Shown: positions 1 through 12,480, numbered from the stretch's first letter. The stretch is 64,000 nucleotides of DNA from Sclerodactyla briareus (GCA_026419785.1 JAODTK010003276.1:310001-374000), one strand, 5' to 3'. Notes: generated by a model from the sequence alone, not told the origin. Made by a program: numbers and translations.

Positions 1-537
1 TTTCTGGATTATATAGGGAGTAGCCTACCTGGACCTCTATTGTCACAAATTTGGGTCGGTCTAGGGCATCTATCAAAGAGGTCAGAGTGCCCCCCGATAA
101 ACCTGTAGCCAGTACAATAAATGGCATATATTTTGGCCATGCAGAGCACATGTCCTCGTCTGAGTTCAAGCTAGGATATCTTAAATCATCGAGTCGCAAG
201 AAGAAGACAAGGAATCACTACGCATGTTGCGTTCTTGTCTATTCCATCCACGGGATAGTTGCTTTCTCTCTATGTGGGGAGTGTTTGTGTTCGCTGTCTT
301 GTTTCTCGATCAAGCCTTAGTTGGATTTCCAGTGTGTGTCTGTTGTAGGGCCCTTCTCAGGTCTGTCAGTGTGTCGTTTTGGGTGGATTGATCCGTTCCT
401 TTCTTCAGCTCGTGGGAGGTTTGGATGCCTTTTGATTTCTTGACAAAAGTCGAGGAATCTATGTAGTCATGTTGTATGTGTTATGTGTGTGTGTGTAGGT
501 TGTGTGTGGTGTATGTGTGTCGTGTGTTACGCTGCTT
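1..537. other. Unassigned sequence with a TG-rich microsatellite
   Basis: No gene or recognisable element is seen. An imperfect (TG)n tract lies at about 470-530. An 89-codon frame at the left end has no family resemblance and looks like chance. Confidence 0.5.
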
Positions 538-1470
538 GTAAACACCATTAACTCGACCCCACCTGGATGATTGAGCTAATACTGAATGTGTGTTACCCAT
601 GATAGTACATGTCCCTATCGGTTTGGGGTAAGGTCAAAGGTATCAGAGTTCAAAGTCTGAAAATCCTTGTCAACACGATAAGTCCAAACAGTTGCGTCGA
701 TCAAGCGGGAAATTGGGGGTCGCTTTCTTATGGATGAGTGACAAGAACCCTATGTTGGGGGTTATTGGGGTCATTTGGGAGAAATTAGGAAGGAAATAGT
801 CAAAAAATGAGATTTGACAAATTTGGCTGTAAACACACTAACTCAAACCCAACTGGTGGATTGAAGCTAATACTTGGATGTGTGTTCCCCATAATGAGTA
901 CATGATCCCTATGTTGGGGGGTCTGGTCAAGTCCTTCTGAGGTCACCAGAGGTCAAAGTCTGAAATCATTGTAAAACATGAAAGTCCAGAACAGTGGTCC
1001 GATTAAGCTGTTTTTGGTGTGTAGACTTTTTATGGGGGTACAAAGAACCCTGTGATTTTTTAGAGAATAAGAAATTGTCAAAAATTGATGTTTTGCCAAT
1101 TTTGGCTTGGAACAACCTAACTCGACCCCCCCTTGCATGGATTGAAGCTCATACTCGGTATTTGAGTTCCCCATATCTTGAATACATGATCCCTATGTTT
1201 TGGGGTCAGTTGAATGTATCTGAGGTCAACAGAGGTCAAAGTCCGGGAACTTGTAAACACGATAGTTCAGAACAGTCGGTCGGATGAAGTGTAGTTTGGA
1301 GTGTAGTTTCTTATGGGGAGATCAAGAACCCTATGTTTTGGGGTCAGGTCCAGAGGCAAACAGATAAAGCCAACTGCTTGATCTGATCAGTGGAAAATTT
1401 AGTGTGTGTCTTCTAATCAGATACAGGAACCCTATGTTTGGTCGAAAATGTGTCATTTTTTGTAAAAAAT
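538..1470. repeat. Tandem repeat, unit about 285 bp, three copies or more
   Basis: Anchor phrases of the type 'taaacac...taactcgaccc', 'gattgaagctaatact', 'agtacatgatccctatg' and 'aagaaccctatgtt' recur in the same order. The first anchor is at about 539, 832 and 1109, giving steps of 293 and 277 bp. Copies are diverged and contain the half-site-like motif GAGGTCA. No coding signal was recognised; the short frames inside are incidental. Confidence 0.75.
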
Positions 1471-2844
1471 GAGAAATCTGTGAGAAAGGTCATATCCTGC
1501 ATATAATGAGCTTGTACAATGTCCCATTTATCCCAGTGTAAAGAATCACTAAGCCTTTTGGCTTCGGTATGGTAGTCGTATGGTATTATCGTCTGTTAGT
1601 ACGTTTGCGAACAGACGTCGTTGTACCTGTATGAAAATATTGGTTCTTATTCACTATTTAGATGTCGCTCTAGGGTTGCAGCAAGGGGACTGGTACGGTC
1701 TGTCAGAAAATGTGGGTGCAGGCATTACACAAATCGAGTTTGACCTTTAAGGAGATAGTTTAGAAGGCAGGGAGGAAGCACTATAGCGGATGATATCGGC
1801 TTGCAACAAGGGAACGTAACCCTCGCCCCACCTTGGAAGCCCTCCCCCCCCCCCAACATTCGGGACCCCCCACATTTGGAGTACGAAAATGTTGAAAATC
1901 GTGAGCCACAACAATGTTCCGAATTTATTATTTCTGCATTAACGTGAGTCTCTGTTATTAATATTCAATACGATGATCCACTCAGACGCGGCTTCAAGAC
2001 CATGCTGGATTTGTTGCTAGTACTGGACATGCTTCAGTGCGCATTTTCTTGGGTTCCGACCTCCACCCCCCTCCCCTCTTCGACAAATCTGCTACGCTGC
2101 TGAAGTGATGATCGACGAGATTACGCAGTTGGCCGTCGCAATTGCCTTGTCTCTTACTCCCCTCAGGACGAGGATGTTGTAAGATTTGTGGTGGTCATTG
2201 CTTTATCTCATTTAATTGGAAGGAGAACGTTACCTTATTTGCCCGTAGTGTGTTAACGAGTTGGTAGTCGCAGTCTATGGGTGATGGGTGCATACATATG
2301 GTCTGTGTGCAATGCCGATGCAGGTTAGGAATATAACCTTAAAAAAGTTTCATTAAATTCGTGCTTTCAACGCTTTTCAATCTTTACTCGGTTGTTTGGC
2401 ACTGAGAGTTGTACTAAATTATTTATTCATAACGCCTGTTTAGAACAGGAAACACTGCTCTTCGGAAAAGTTGGTTCTTGTTCATTATTAATACTGGTAA
2501 TGCAACTATAGAGGGAGACATATAAGCACACACCGTAACCTGAATTTTTCTTTTTGCCACGGCAAAATAAGTGTCTTTTTTAAACAAACGGTTGTTTGGA
2601 GGGAATAGTAGGCTACAATCTGAGTGGTCCCCAGTTACTGACTGTACCAGTCGGCTCGTGTGCCGTGAAGCTGGGGCCCCCACCATACCGGTGCCCGGGG
2701 CCCCCACACGCTGAATTCGGCCCATGCTAGGAGGCACTAGTTTTTTGTTTGTTTTTCAATTCTATTGGTATCGAACAGAGTGTGCAATTGTAGAGTTGGA
2801 AATGGGAAAGAAAATTGTAAAAAAATTGACTAATTTGTGCAAGC
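1471..2844. other. Unassigned non-coding sequence
   Basis: No gene, RNA or element was recognised. There is a poly-C run near 1846-1855. A 104-codon minus-strand frame at 2423-2737 lacks any family resemblance and sits in biased sequence. Confidence 0.45.
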
Positions 2845-3115
2845 CTGTTACATGATACCCGACCCACCTTGATGGATTGAAGCTAATACTAGGTATGGCA
2901 TGGGGTCTCCTGATGAGCCAATAATCCCTTTTGGGGGGTCAGGTCAGAGGTAACCTCCGAGGTCAAGAGAGTCAAAGCCTGAGAAATCCAGGAGTGACTG
3001 GTCCGATCAGGTGAAAATGGTATGCTCAAAGACCTCACCTGATGATGAAGTTAACTTGGTTGTGAGTTCCCCCCATAATGAGTACACCTGATCCCTATTG
3101 TAAATCTTGTGAGCT
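2845..3115. repeat. Isolated diverged copy of the ~285-bp repeat
   Basis: The order of motifs matches the array at 538-1470: 'gacccaccttgatggattgaagctaatact', then a 'tgatgagccaataatccc' block, then 'ggggtcaggtcagaggt', then 'ccgatca'. It is a dispersed member of that family. Confidence 0.65.
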
Positions 3116-3970
3116 ATGTGAAGTTGAGAAATGCTTAGCTTATTAAGTTAGATCAGTCAAGGAATCATCGAGCCCTTTGGCTTTTTGGGTCTGGAGGTCA
3201 TGACTCCACGGCTGACTAAATTCTCTATTTTGTTGTCGCATACGTCTTCCTGTTCGTTGTTTAACTCTATTATTAAATTATTCGCGACCATTTATCAGGT
3301 AAGATCAGATTCCACCAAAAATTATAGGACTTAATGGAGTCCTGACGTGGCGTCTTTAGATATTGTTCTTACAATTAAGAAGCGTCACATACACGCTAAA
3401 CACACACACCACACACACACACAGGGGCGCGATCTGTGTCAAAAATTGGGTGGGGGGGACATAGAGGCTGGCACCATCTAAGCAATTGGACAATCACATA
3501 GACCAACCCCGGACCGTACAAACGTCAATAGTTCAAAGGAGGTCAAAAGGGCAAAGGAGGTCAAAGTAGGTCATAAGATGGTGTTTGCAAGGCAAACGAA
3601 CAAAATTTTTCCATTATGTACGACCTCCTAAAATGTTTGGTCGCGAAGATATATAAAAAAATGAAATTTATCAGTGTATCAGCTAGCATTTTCACCCTTT
3701 ACAAAGGAATAACTGGAAAAACGTGTGCTGTATAAGTGTTTTAATACGTCAGCTCAGTGCCAGTGATTTATTGGTTTGTTGTAATACGACAAGTTTGGTT
3801 GTCAAAATAACAGTTACCCATAGGTTTACAAGGTCATTAGTCAAAGGGTCAAAGGAGATCAAATTAGCTCATTAGATGTTTGCATAGACGAACCAAATTC
3901 TCCTGTACGCCAACCCGATATTACAAAAAATCATTATTGTCCCTGGCATTGGTGTATTCCTGTTGTGGAA
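3116..3970. repeat. AC microsatellite and AGGTCA-rich two-copy repeat
   Basis: An (AC)n tract lies at about 3400-3421. Two related blocks occur near 3530-3610 and 3825-3905. Both contain several 'aggtcaaag/gggtcaaagg' steps followed by 'cattagatg...tttgca...gacgaac'. They look like diverged copies of one repeat about 300 bp apart. No gene is seen. Confidence 0.5.
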
Positions 3971-3974
3971 ACAG

Positions 3975-5610
3975 GCTATTGGTATTGCCGATAATTAAAA
4001 AACGCGGGTGTTCCTTCAAGTATGGACAATTTTCGGCCAATTAGTAATTTACCGGTCGTGTCGAAAATTGCGGAGAAGATTGTTGTTAAACAGTTACAGA
4101 GTATATAGCTGTGAATTTCCCTGTTACTGATTATCAGTCTGCATATAGGACGGGTTATAGCAAAGAGACGGCCCTTGCTAAGGTTTATAAGGATAAGGGG
4201 TGCGGTATTACGGGGGGGGGCATGATGACTTTATACTTTTTTTTATACGGTAACTAGACAGTGAAATCCTTTTAAATGTGTTGTTTAGTAAGTTTAGTGT
4301 AAAGGGGACAGCGCTTCAATGGTTTAGGTCCTACTTTCCGTGCAGAATGTGCGAAGTGGGTTATTAATAACTCATATTCCAAGTACTGATTTCAAGTCCG
4401 GTGTACCACACGGTTTCATGTAGTTGTCCGTTTTATATACCATTACATTAGAGGCTTGGTGGCCTGATTGGTTAGCGTCGAGCTTGTAACCTAGTGGTTA
4501 TGGGTTCGAGTCACGTTGTAACCCTTGAGCAAGGTGTTTTATCTCGATTGCTTTCACTCCCCCCAGGTGTAAATGGGTACCCGGTGAGGAACTTATATAG
4601 CGTCGCGCTCTAGTGGCTGCAGGTGCGACCAGCAAGTTTGTGCACTTATTTTTGGGGGTGAAAAGTTACCAATGTGCAGGGGTAATGATTGGTAAGCGCT
4701 TTGAATGTGGTTGCTATAAAAAAAAAAATCGAAATCACTTATCTATCCCGTACTCTCTCCCAAGTCTACAAGGCCATTTAACCGGGGTGCATGATATGCT
4801 GATGACCACGCCCTCTGTTTATCTTTTAGTTTTCTAGTAATCCCAAACTCCGCTCGAGGCCGTCACCGCTGTGGAGACGTGTATTAGTGAGGTGAAGACA
4901 TGGATGGTTAATATAAATTGAAGATGAACGATACAAAAACTAAGAAATATGTTCGGATCAAAACCATGCTGAAAAGCTTTCAATAATTTTTCTATTGGTG
5001 GCAGGGGGGACAGCATTGAACTTAGTCAGGAAGGTCAATTACCTTGGTGTTACTTTCGATTTTGCCAAGTTCTTCGCCAATTAGTAAAATGTCAGGCTTG
5101 CATATACCACCTGTAATAATATTCGTAGTTCGAAAGTATCTAACTGTTCAAACTTGCCAAACACTACTGCATGCAATCTCTTGTCTCAGTCATTAGATAT
5201 GAATTGTTTGTATCGTGCATACCTACCTGTGCATCTCCAGTTACAACGACTCCAATTCAACTGTCAGAGTTTTGTATAACAGCCTAAGTGGTTCATATGA
5301 CACCCCTATAACGGGAGGCGCGATGCTCCCTGTAACTTGCCGTATTGTTTTAAATTTATTGCTTATGTCACTCGTTATATTGGCACTGGTCCTTTACTTT
5401 GATGAATTATTCAGACATAGGTACTACCTACAGGACACGTTTCTGTTGGCCAACGGAGAGCTGCTGTCCCCCTTTTGAGAACAAAATTTGGTGAGCGTGC
5501 TCTCAGTTACTTTGGGCCTCGACTGTGGAACGAGCTTCCTGTAGAAATTAGAACTAGCCAGGATGTCGCGGTGTTCAAAAAATGTCAGAAGACTTATTTT
5601 GTTTACGTCA
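3975..5610 (+). pseudogene. Degraded CR1/L2-like LINE, reverse transcriptase to C-terminus
   Basis: Conceptual translation across several frameshifts gives the usual order of a Jockey/CR1/L2-type reverse transcriptase. At 4020-4200 it reads FRPISNLPVVSKIAEKIV and then a QSAYR...ETAL block. At 4240-4350 there is a 'VNHEILLNVL...GTALQWFRSYF' block. After an inserted SINE come a decayed YADD region near 4790-4810 (read as MLMTT), a 'KTWMVNINLKMND.KTK' block at 4890-4945, the thumb (VNYLGVTFDF) near 5035-5065, and a C-terminal block 'FGERALSYFGPRLWNELPVEIR' type at 5485-5555. The upstream endonuclease is absent, so this is a 5'-truncated copy with many stops. Class is from family knowledge; the exact clade is uncertain. 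Confidence 0.85.
4453..4728 (+). mobile_element. tRNA-derived SINE inserted in the LINE
   Basis: The head resembles a tRNA gene, with an A-box-like stretch around 4460-4476 and a B box (GGGTTCGAGTC) at 4502-4512. A tRNA-unrelated body follows with the phrases 'aaatgggtacccggtgagg', 'gtgcac' and 'ggggtgaaaagttacc'. The element ends in an A-rich tail at 4718-4728. It separates two parts of the reverse transcriptase reading frame, so it inserted after the LINE did. No clear target duplication could be read. Confidence 0.8.
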
Positions 5611-7228
5611 ATATTGTCTGTAGGGTACTTACAAGTGTTCTTATTGTATATATATCTTTGAAGCTTTTATTGTCTGTAATGTTTGTGGAGCGCCATTGAT
5701 TATCTTTTGTACCATTGGCGCTATACACGTTTTCGTAATAATAATGATATTCCCCTCTACAATGTTACTCTTTGCCGATATACATAGATTACCCTTCCAG
5801 TGACTTGATTGACATTGACCTAACACCGATCAAAAAAGTTCTTTCTCTTCAATATGCAACCACACACGAGTCACAACTTCATATCTGCTTCCGTTCTCCG
5901 GTTAATCACGGGCGGAAACGCTTCCTAAAGATTGACCCTTCCTGACCTTGCAACGACCTTCAAATGATACCACAGACAGGGAGGTCTTTCCCCTTATGGG
6001 ACACCTACCCAACAACTATTACTTGATACATGCTTGCGTCTTTTGATCTCGCGTGACGAATCCGGTCCAGTGTCACACACACACCCCACGACATTGCCAT
6101 ATAGAATTGTCTGACAGCATTTCTTCGCAAAATATATCGAATTTGATAAGAATTCCGACCTACTTTGGCTACTGTGCGTTATGGAAATAGAAAAAAATAG
6201 TTAAGCCTAATACCATCCCCAAACGATTTCAATGGTCGAATTTTAGTAGCTTTTGACTGATCGGGAAAGACGGATCCTGTTCGGACAGGCGGGGTTACGT
6301 CGCTTCAGTCAGTCGTACGGAAATGAATTTGACGTGACGTGACGGAACGGAATGTATCCAGTGTTGACAGGCTTTAAAGGCCAATGGTCATGTAAACAGA
6401 TTTGCTTTAAACCCCACATCTCAAATGTGGAGTTCTACATGTTGCCTTGTTGAGATTTCACTTTACTTTGAAAATTTGAGAAATTCCTGACATCCCGGAG
6501 AACAATGTATTGGTCCCTATAGACCCTACACAAGTAAAATGATTCTTTTTTTTTTTTGCACCCCTTATACAGAAAGACGAAATATTGTATTCGCTTAGAA
6601 ATGAATGGGATTATTCTTGAATTTTTTGTAAACGATCTTGTAGGTTTTATTCAGATCCAATCTCTAGTTTGTTTGGTACAATTTTTCAAAAGACATGTTT
6701 ATAATTGACTTTGTATTAAGGGGGTGGAGATCTGTGTTATATATTTTTTTAGACAAGACAAGACAAGACATATTGAAACCATCTGAGACAACACGGCCAG
6801 TGGCGTCGTGCCCATGGGGCTCGCCCCCCCCCCCCTGAATTTTGTCAGAGGTGTCATAGAAATTTGTCATTGATCTACATTAAAAATGTATTCTAGAAAT
6901 CGAAGAGTAAACTATTATAGTCAACTGTTCTTAGATAATCGTTGCGGATTGCCCTCCGGCCCTCACACACCTTGACTTAAACATATCGAGATTAGTAATG
7001 CCATTGCTTTCGAATATGTCTGTCCTATTAGCTCGCGCCTGATATTTGATATCAAATATACACAGCGCCACCAACTGGCCAACCTGAGGTCACTACAGCT
7101 CGAAATTCTACCGGCCGAGAAAATGCGAAATAATTCGCATCAAAATTTGCGTAAGCTACACGCTGGATCCCCCCGATAAGCTGTTTTTGTTCTATTTATG
7201 GAAATATGTTCAGATACACAAACAGCCT
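5611..7228. other. Unassigned sequence, minor low-complexity tracts
   Basis: No coding region was recognised beyond the LINE end. A poly-T run lies at 6546-6558, an AGACA microsatellite at 6753-6770, and a C run near 6826-6835 next to an 'agtggcgtcgtgccc' phrase of the kind often seen at DNA-transposon ends. None is sufficient for a call. Confidence 0.45.
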
Positions 7229-7290
7229 CTCGGGGTTCCCAAATGGCGGTCCGCGGGCCAAATTCGGCCCGCCAGATGATGCAACCAGGC
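7229..7290. mobile_element. Fragment of a hAT-type element terminus
   Basis: The sequence reads 'ggggttcccaaatggcggtc', then 'cgcgggccaaattcggcccg'. This is the style of terminus common in animal hAT elements, with an internal GGCCCGC-rich inverted motif. No second end or target duplication was found nearby, so it is a fragment at best. Confidence 0.4.
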
Positions 7291-7479
7291 ACACCTTAAA
7301 TACCAAGTTAGCAAAAAAAAAAAGCCGCAAAACGTCGATGCACGTATTTAAATGTCACTATGTCATATTCACTTTAGTCAATTAATATTGTGACCACTAT
7401 ATATTTCCGGCTATAGGATTTTTGTTTTTATATCAAATGCTCATCTAGAACTATCATTTGCGACCCACAAATGTCCCTT

Positions 7480-8260
7480 CTTTGAAAATTTGTGCTACGC
7501 TGCTTGATAAATCATGGTGCCACTTCCCACTTCACCTAATTTAAAATTGCATGAACTGCTAAAGTGTGAAGTTAATGTGTGAAGTCTTTTTGATGTGTGA
7601 AGTTTATTTTAATTCATGAATATAAAAAATGGCCATCTGGTCCTCACCATTTGGCGTCTAACAACACCCAATTTGGTAAAATTTGCATAGCACGGTTATG
7701 TGAAATTCACTTTCATTGGTGAAGTTGGATTCATTTATTTTTCTGAGATAAAAATGGCTATCTGGCACTCACTATTGGCATCTGTAAAACTCTTACTTCA
7801 ATAGATTTGCTACGCTGTGCGGAAATCAATAATGCACCTTCGCTTTTATAGGCCCAAAAACTTCGCTAAGAACAGCAGAAGTAAGTAAGGTGAAATTCAT
7901 TCTAATTTGTAAAGTTAACTTTTAATTCATCTATTGAAAATAACCATTTGGCATTTATAATGATTAATCTCAAGAAAAATTGCTACGCTGAGCTGCAACC
8001 AATGGTGCAGCTTCGCTAGATAGCCTTGAAATACGCGAGGGCTAAGGTGAAATTCATGCTAATGCTTCAAGTTTATTTTTTAATTATCTCATAATAATAG
8101 CCATCGAAGATCAAAATTGCATTTGAGAATACCTGATTTCGAAAATTTCGATTACCTGCGCGGCAACTAATGGTGCTGCTTCGATTGGATAGCATAAAGC
8201 CGCTTAACATACGGTGGCTAAGATGAAATTCATTTTAACTGCAAAGTATATTGTCAATTT
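7480..8260. repeat. Satellite-like array, period about 170 bp
   Basis: The motif 'attgctacgctg' (or decayed forms) occurs at about 7494, 7809, 7982 and 8150. The last three steps are about 173 and 170 bp. Between anchors, 'aatggtgca(g/c)cttcgc', 'aaggtgaaattcat' and 'aatggccatctggc' recur in order. Four to five diverged copies are present. No coding capacity is seen. Confidence 0.7.
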
Positions 8261-8640
8261 ACTTCATGAAATAGCATCTGGGGCCTCACCGTGCATCTGA
8301 GGAGACCATAAATTGAAGATTTCAAGGATATATGATGCCCCCGCCAAATATTGTTTTTTGCACGACGCCCCTGAACACGGGCTTCAACGTCAACCCAAAT
8401 ACGTTTAGGAAGTTCACAGTAAGTTTCACTGGGGACAGAGAGAGAGGAGAGACGCAGATTCAATGTCCATTAGGCTATCCTTTATAAAAATCATTAACAA
8501 AAACAAAACCCCTGTTTTTTGAGAATGGGAATATTTATCGGTTATCCACCTATTTGGAAAATATCATTATTCCCGATTATTTGACCTAAGAAGTCAGCCT
8601 CATTCTACCGACATGTATTTATTGTTAAGTTTGATCCATC
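8261..8640. other. Unassigned sequence before the LINE 3' end
   Basis: No recognisable element. It may include the 3' untranslated part of the minus-strand LINE that starts to its right. Confidence 0.35.
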
Positions 8641-10300
8641 ATGCCAGAACGAATTAGTAATACCAATCCTCAAGAATTCCTCTATTCTGCATACAACTTC
8701 TCGACAATGTTTACTCAATTGCCTATACATCGAACAAAAAAAAAAAGATGTCCACGAATTTTCTGTGCTATAAAGCCTACGAATCCAAGAAACTTGATGG
8801 CATCAATGAAGCAACTAACGCCAGCCATCCTATAATACCTCCATTCTCATAAGAATTACACAATTGATTCCGTGTTACCTTATCCGGTTTATTATCCCAA
8901 ATAAAATGGTATAATTTCCTTTGCAACTCGGTAACAAAGCTTGCATCAGGAAAATTGGAAGTGAGTCACATAATACCTAATCTTGGATAAAATTAATGAT
9001 TTAACAATATTAACCTTCCCAAAGCAGACATTTGCCGTTTTGAACCAGTGTTAATAATCTATGTTATAGCACAAAGTGCCTTACTGTAGTTACGGCTAAC
9101 CATTACCTCCAAATAAATATTGAAGATTATTCCAAGGATTACGAAATTTCCCCCAACCCAATTTAATTCAAAATCAGGTAAAATTGGTTGACTATTTCTC
9201 TTACTTCCTATCCAAACAGTATTTGTCTTATCTATATTAACTTTTAACCCAGAAAGGAAATAAAAGTAATCCAGCGTTTCCGAGAACTCATCAAAGACCG
9301 TTCTGAGCAATCCAATATCAGAACAGTATCATCAGCATACTACTACAGTCAATACCCACGCCGCAAATTGACTGATTTTTAGGAATTAGGCAAGCTAACA
9401 CTTTAGCACAAAGAAGAAATGAGTAACGTGATAGAGCATCCCTTAAATTTCCCACTTAAGACCCTTTCTGATCTGAGTTAATGTGTCTCCCAGCACCTCT
9501 TTCAGACGATTCGCAAGACAACTCGACATTAATTTATAAACCACGGGGACTAAAGTGATTGGTCTCCAGTTTTTTGTTTTTTTTAAACGTCGATCTTTAT
9601 TCGGCTTCGGGACCAGTGTAATGACCCCACGTGACATGATAATAGATAAATTTCCTCTCCTATGGCACTCATTAGCAGCCCGAAAATATAAAAAACACCA
9701 ATCACATTCCAAAAACATTTGAAGAACTCCACTGTAAATCCATCCAGACCAGGTGATTTATTATTTGCCATATGATTGAGTGCATAAACAATTTCCTCCA
9801 TTTGCAACTCTCCATCCAGAGACATACTACAGTCATGACTCAATACCTCTATATGGCAATCAGAGAAAATCCTCCCTACACTCGAATGGCTACCACATGT
9901 GTATTCGAGAATTTCGAGTGAAGATCTTGATAAAAACGATTCAGCTTCCTCAGTATTAAGTGGTTATCTGTCAAAACCCCTAACACAGTTTGTAATTTCA
10001 TGATGGACTTGTGTGTATAATTCTTCTTCTAAATGGAAAAGGTAAAAAGAAGTGTGCCAGAATTTTCTCCGCCATCGTATAGCGTACTCTTGACAAGCAG
10101 TAATACCCCTTCCAAAGTAGTTTACTAATACTTATACAATTCATTTGTTTTATGTTGTAGTTCCTTTGCATTATTCCGATTGGAGATATTTCTTTGTAAG
10201 AAATCAATTTCAGCCGACGAAGCGTTTTCTCCCTTCTCTAAATCTATAAACCTTGTTTTTTATCCAAGACGCATAAGATTTTTATGTTATTTTTATTCTT
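8640..10300 (-). pseudogene. Degraded Tx1/L1-like LINE, linker and reverse transcriptase
   Basis: Read on the minus strand from 10300 downwards. First comes a linker (FLQRNISNRNN...ELQHKTNELYK), then a 'GGEKNSGTLLFTF' stretch equivalent to the L1 GEKNT..F segment. RT block 1 reads NNKSPGLDGFTVEFF (about 9740-9790). The VITLVPKPNKDRR and NWRPITL blocks lie at about 9555-9625. An 'LSRYSFLLCAKVLACLI' block at 9385-9435 and a decayed ADDT block near 9325 follow. The C-terminal part has SGLKVNIDKTN.VWIGSKR (about 9195-9255) and FIWDNKPDKVTRNQL (about 8865-8910). Stops and frameshifts abound, so it is inactive. Family identity comes from the L1/Tx1 motif order. Confidence 0.88.
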
Positions 10301-10399
10301 CTTCGTGGTGGGGGAAACCTTCTAAGCAGTGTGCTGAAGGTGAGAGGAAAGGGAGGAAAGGTTGGATTATTGGCTTGATATGCGTCACTTCAGGTCCTG

Positions 10400-10880
10400 A
10401 TGAGGTATTGTTGTCTGGTTGTTCAAGCAGGCTGGTGAGACCCACCTGGAGTATTATGGCCAAGTATGGAATACATATTGACTCGAAAGACAAGCAGGGA
10501 TGAAAAAGTTCAGCTCTAGAGATTTTATCTTACGAGCAGAGATTAAGGCGTCTCGACCTAATTTCGATGGAACTGAGACGAAAATTCGTGGTGATGTGAG
10601 TTCGGTTTTTAAAAATTGTTCATGGTTTTCAAGGCATTCCCTTCCACATTTCTGAGTTCAGCAAAGTTTGCGCAAAATACCACCAAAATAGGGCTCATTG
10701 CCTCAAGCTTCGTGTAAACGCTTGTCTAGACAGTCGGAAATATTTATCTCCCAGAGGCGTAATTAATTAATGGAATAGCCCTTTCTGAAGATGTTGTCCT
10801 GTCTAAGAGTGTGTCCCACCGTGAACGCAATCAAGAACAGTTCTTTTTATTCATTTTTCAAGAAAGGAATTGTGGGCGCG
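10400..10880 (+). pseudogene. CR1/RTE-like LINE C-terminal fragment nested in the Tx1-like LINE
   Basis: The plus strand translates, with frameshifts, to 'HLEYYGQVWNTY' at about 10443-10478, then a 'LSYEQRLRRLDL.SMELRRK' block at 10525-10580, then 'IVHGFQGIPFHISEFSKV' and 'NACLDSRKYLSPRGVIN.WN' at 10615-10775. This order is typical of the C-terminal tail of CR1/RTE-type LINE proteins. It lies opposite in strand to, and between, the endonuclease and RT parts of the minus-strand LINE, which implies a later insertion or a rearrangement. Confidence 0.8.
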
Positions 10881-11089
10881 TTCATTTGAGCATTCTGGGT
10901 TGGTTTTCTGTTTTGGGTGTTGTGGCTTCGGGGTCTCTCATTGAGGATTGTGTCCTTCTGACCCTTTCATCACTAAATGAGTCCCACGATTTTTTAACAG
11001 GACCATTTCTAAAAACAAATGATCAGAGATACTTCCCCTAGGCACTTGAGCAATATTGTTTCTGTTGTAGGAGGATAACGCATACTTTA

Positions 11090-11705
11090 ATAGCTCCACA
11101 CATGACAGTCTGAGGTATCTACATATACAATATTCTTATTGAAAAGAATCGAATCATTATTGAAAAGAATCGAATCTCAATTAAGATCTCCCCCGCGAAT
11201 GTGAAGATAATTGGAGATCAAGTGTATATGTAGTGCATAGAATAATCTGTCGGTAACCCGGGAAAAAATACCGCCGGAATTACAAAACGAGAGGCAATTC
11301 ACATGACACAAGGAAATAATCCAGGCGCTCCTGCTTAAAGGATGCGAACTCTCCACGTAAATGCCCTTGTTACATGTAATGCCACGATATATATCTGAAG
11401 GGGAAGGGTATTAATTAAATCCATAATACTTGTCGCGCTTTGGGATCATTATCGTGAAGATAACCGTCGCAATCAATAGCCGGGATGAGACACAATTCCA
11501 GTCCACGAAGTATAGTAACCACGCCATCCATAACCAGGAGCAGTCTAGCAGCATGTGATAGAAACCCGGGTTGTCTTGTTGGACCGTAGACGGAACAAAT
11601 ATTGAAGTTCATAACCCCCAACTCCTAATAGCATAGCAACAAAGGTCCCTCATCATCCTAATCGATGACATCATTTTAAATTCAAATTTCATTCAGACAT
11701 CCGCA
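11090..11705 (-). pseudogene. Degraded Tx1/L1-like LINE, endonuclease domain
   Basis: The minus-strand frame at 11415-11621 gives NFNICSVYGPTRQP followed by 'HAARLLLVMDG' and 'CDGYLHDNDPKARQV'. These correspond to the apurinic-like endonuclease segment before and around the GDFN motif, which is decayed here. Just downstream, near 11330-11350, a 'RAFTWR' motif is visible. A TDYSMHYI stretch close to 11230 is equivalent to the usual SDH catalytic end. This is the 5' part of the same LINE whose RT lies at 8640-10300. Confidence 0.8.
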
Positions 11706-12480
11706 AACCTCTCGGAATTTGACTTATACCACTAACTGACTAACATAATATTTGACCCCCCCTCCCCATCATCGTTCATCCATTTACGCATTTCACCGAC
11801 CCGTGTACATCTTGGAGAAGATAAATATGTATAACTTATAACTGCGAATATAATGGGAAAAATCCTTCTCTTATGAAAATAGCCAATCCCCCTCAATTCA
11901 TTGCGAACATCTTAAGATCTGAATTCCAGTAAAACGACTTTTGTATCGATGCCAAAGAATTATTTCACTCATTGTTAATATTGTGAGCACGTGAGAAAAA
12001 CAACAAACCCAAACCACAATAAAAGGAAACGTAAACACGAAAAACAACAACATCACATACATAGAATTGGCGTGAAGAGAGAATACAATTGAAAAAATCA
12101 GTACTAAAAATGTCTTACAGACAATTTTACAGACCCCAGATGCAGGGACGGAGCGGGCACTTACGTTGCCTTCATGGCAGAGTAAGCAATCACTGAACTT
12201 GAAATTGAAATGAATTCTTCCGAAAACTGCTTGATGTTAATCCTTACAGTTCTCCATAGTGGCCTCCGTTTCAATCATAGCGCTGTTAGAGATATTCCAT
12301 AGAGGCCCTTCCATTGGGTTGGAGGCCGGTATTAAGAATTGCTATTGAACATTACGTAATGGAAAAGGTGTGCATTTTCCGGGCATTCCCCGATTTTTAA
12401 AAAGGAATGATGAAGTCAGCAGAAATGGTGGTCATTTTTAGCGAAACCAGATATGCAGTTTGAACTATGTGGCCCCATGT
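11706..12480. other. Unassigned sequence, possibly 5' part of the LINE
   Basis: No reading frame of note on either strand. It could hold the decayed upstream portion of the minus-strand LINE, but no ORF1 motif was recognised. A (TCTA)n-like microsatellite begins at 12483. Confidence 0.35.
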
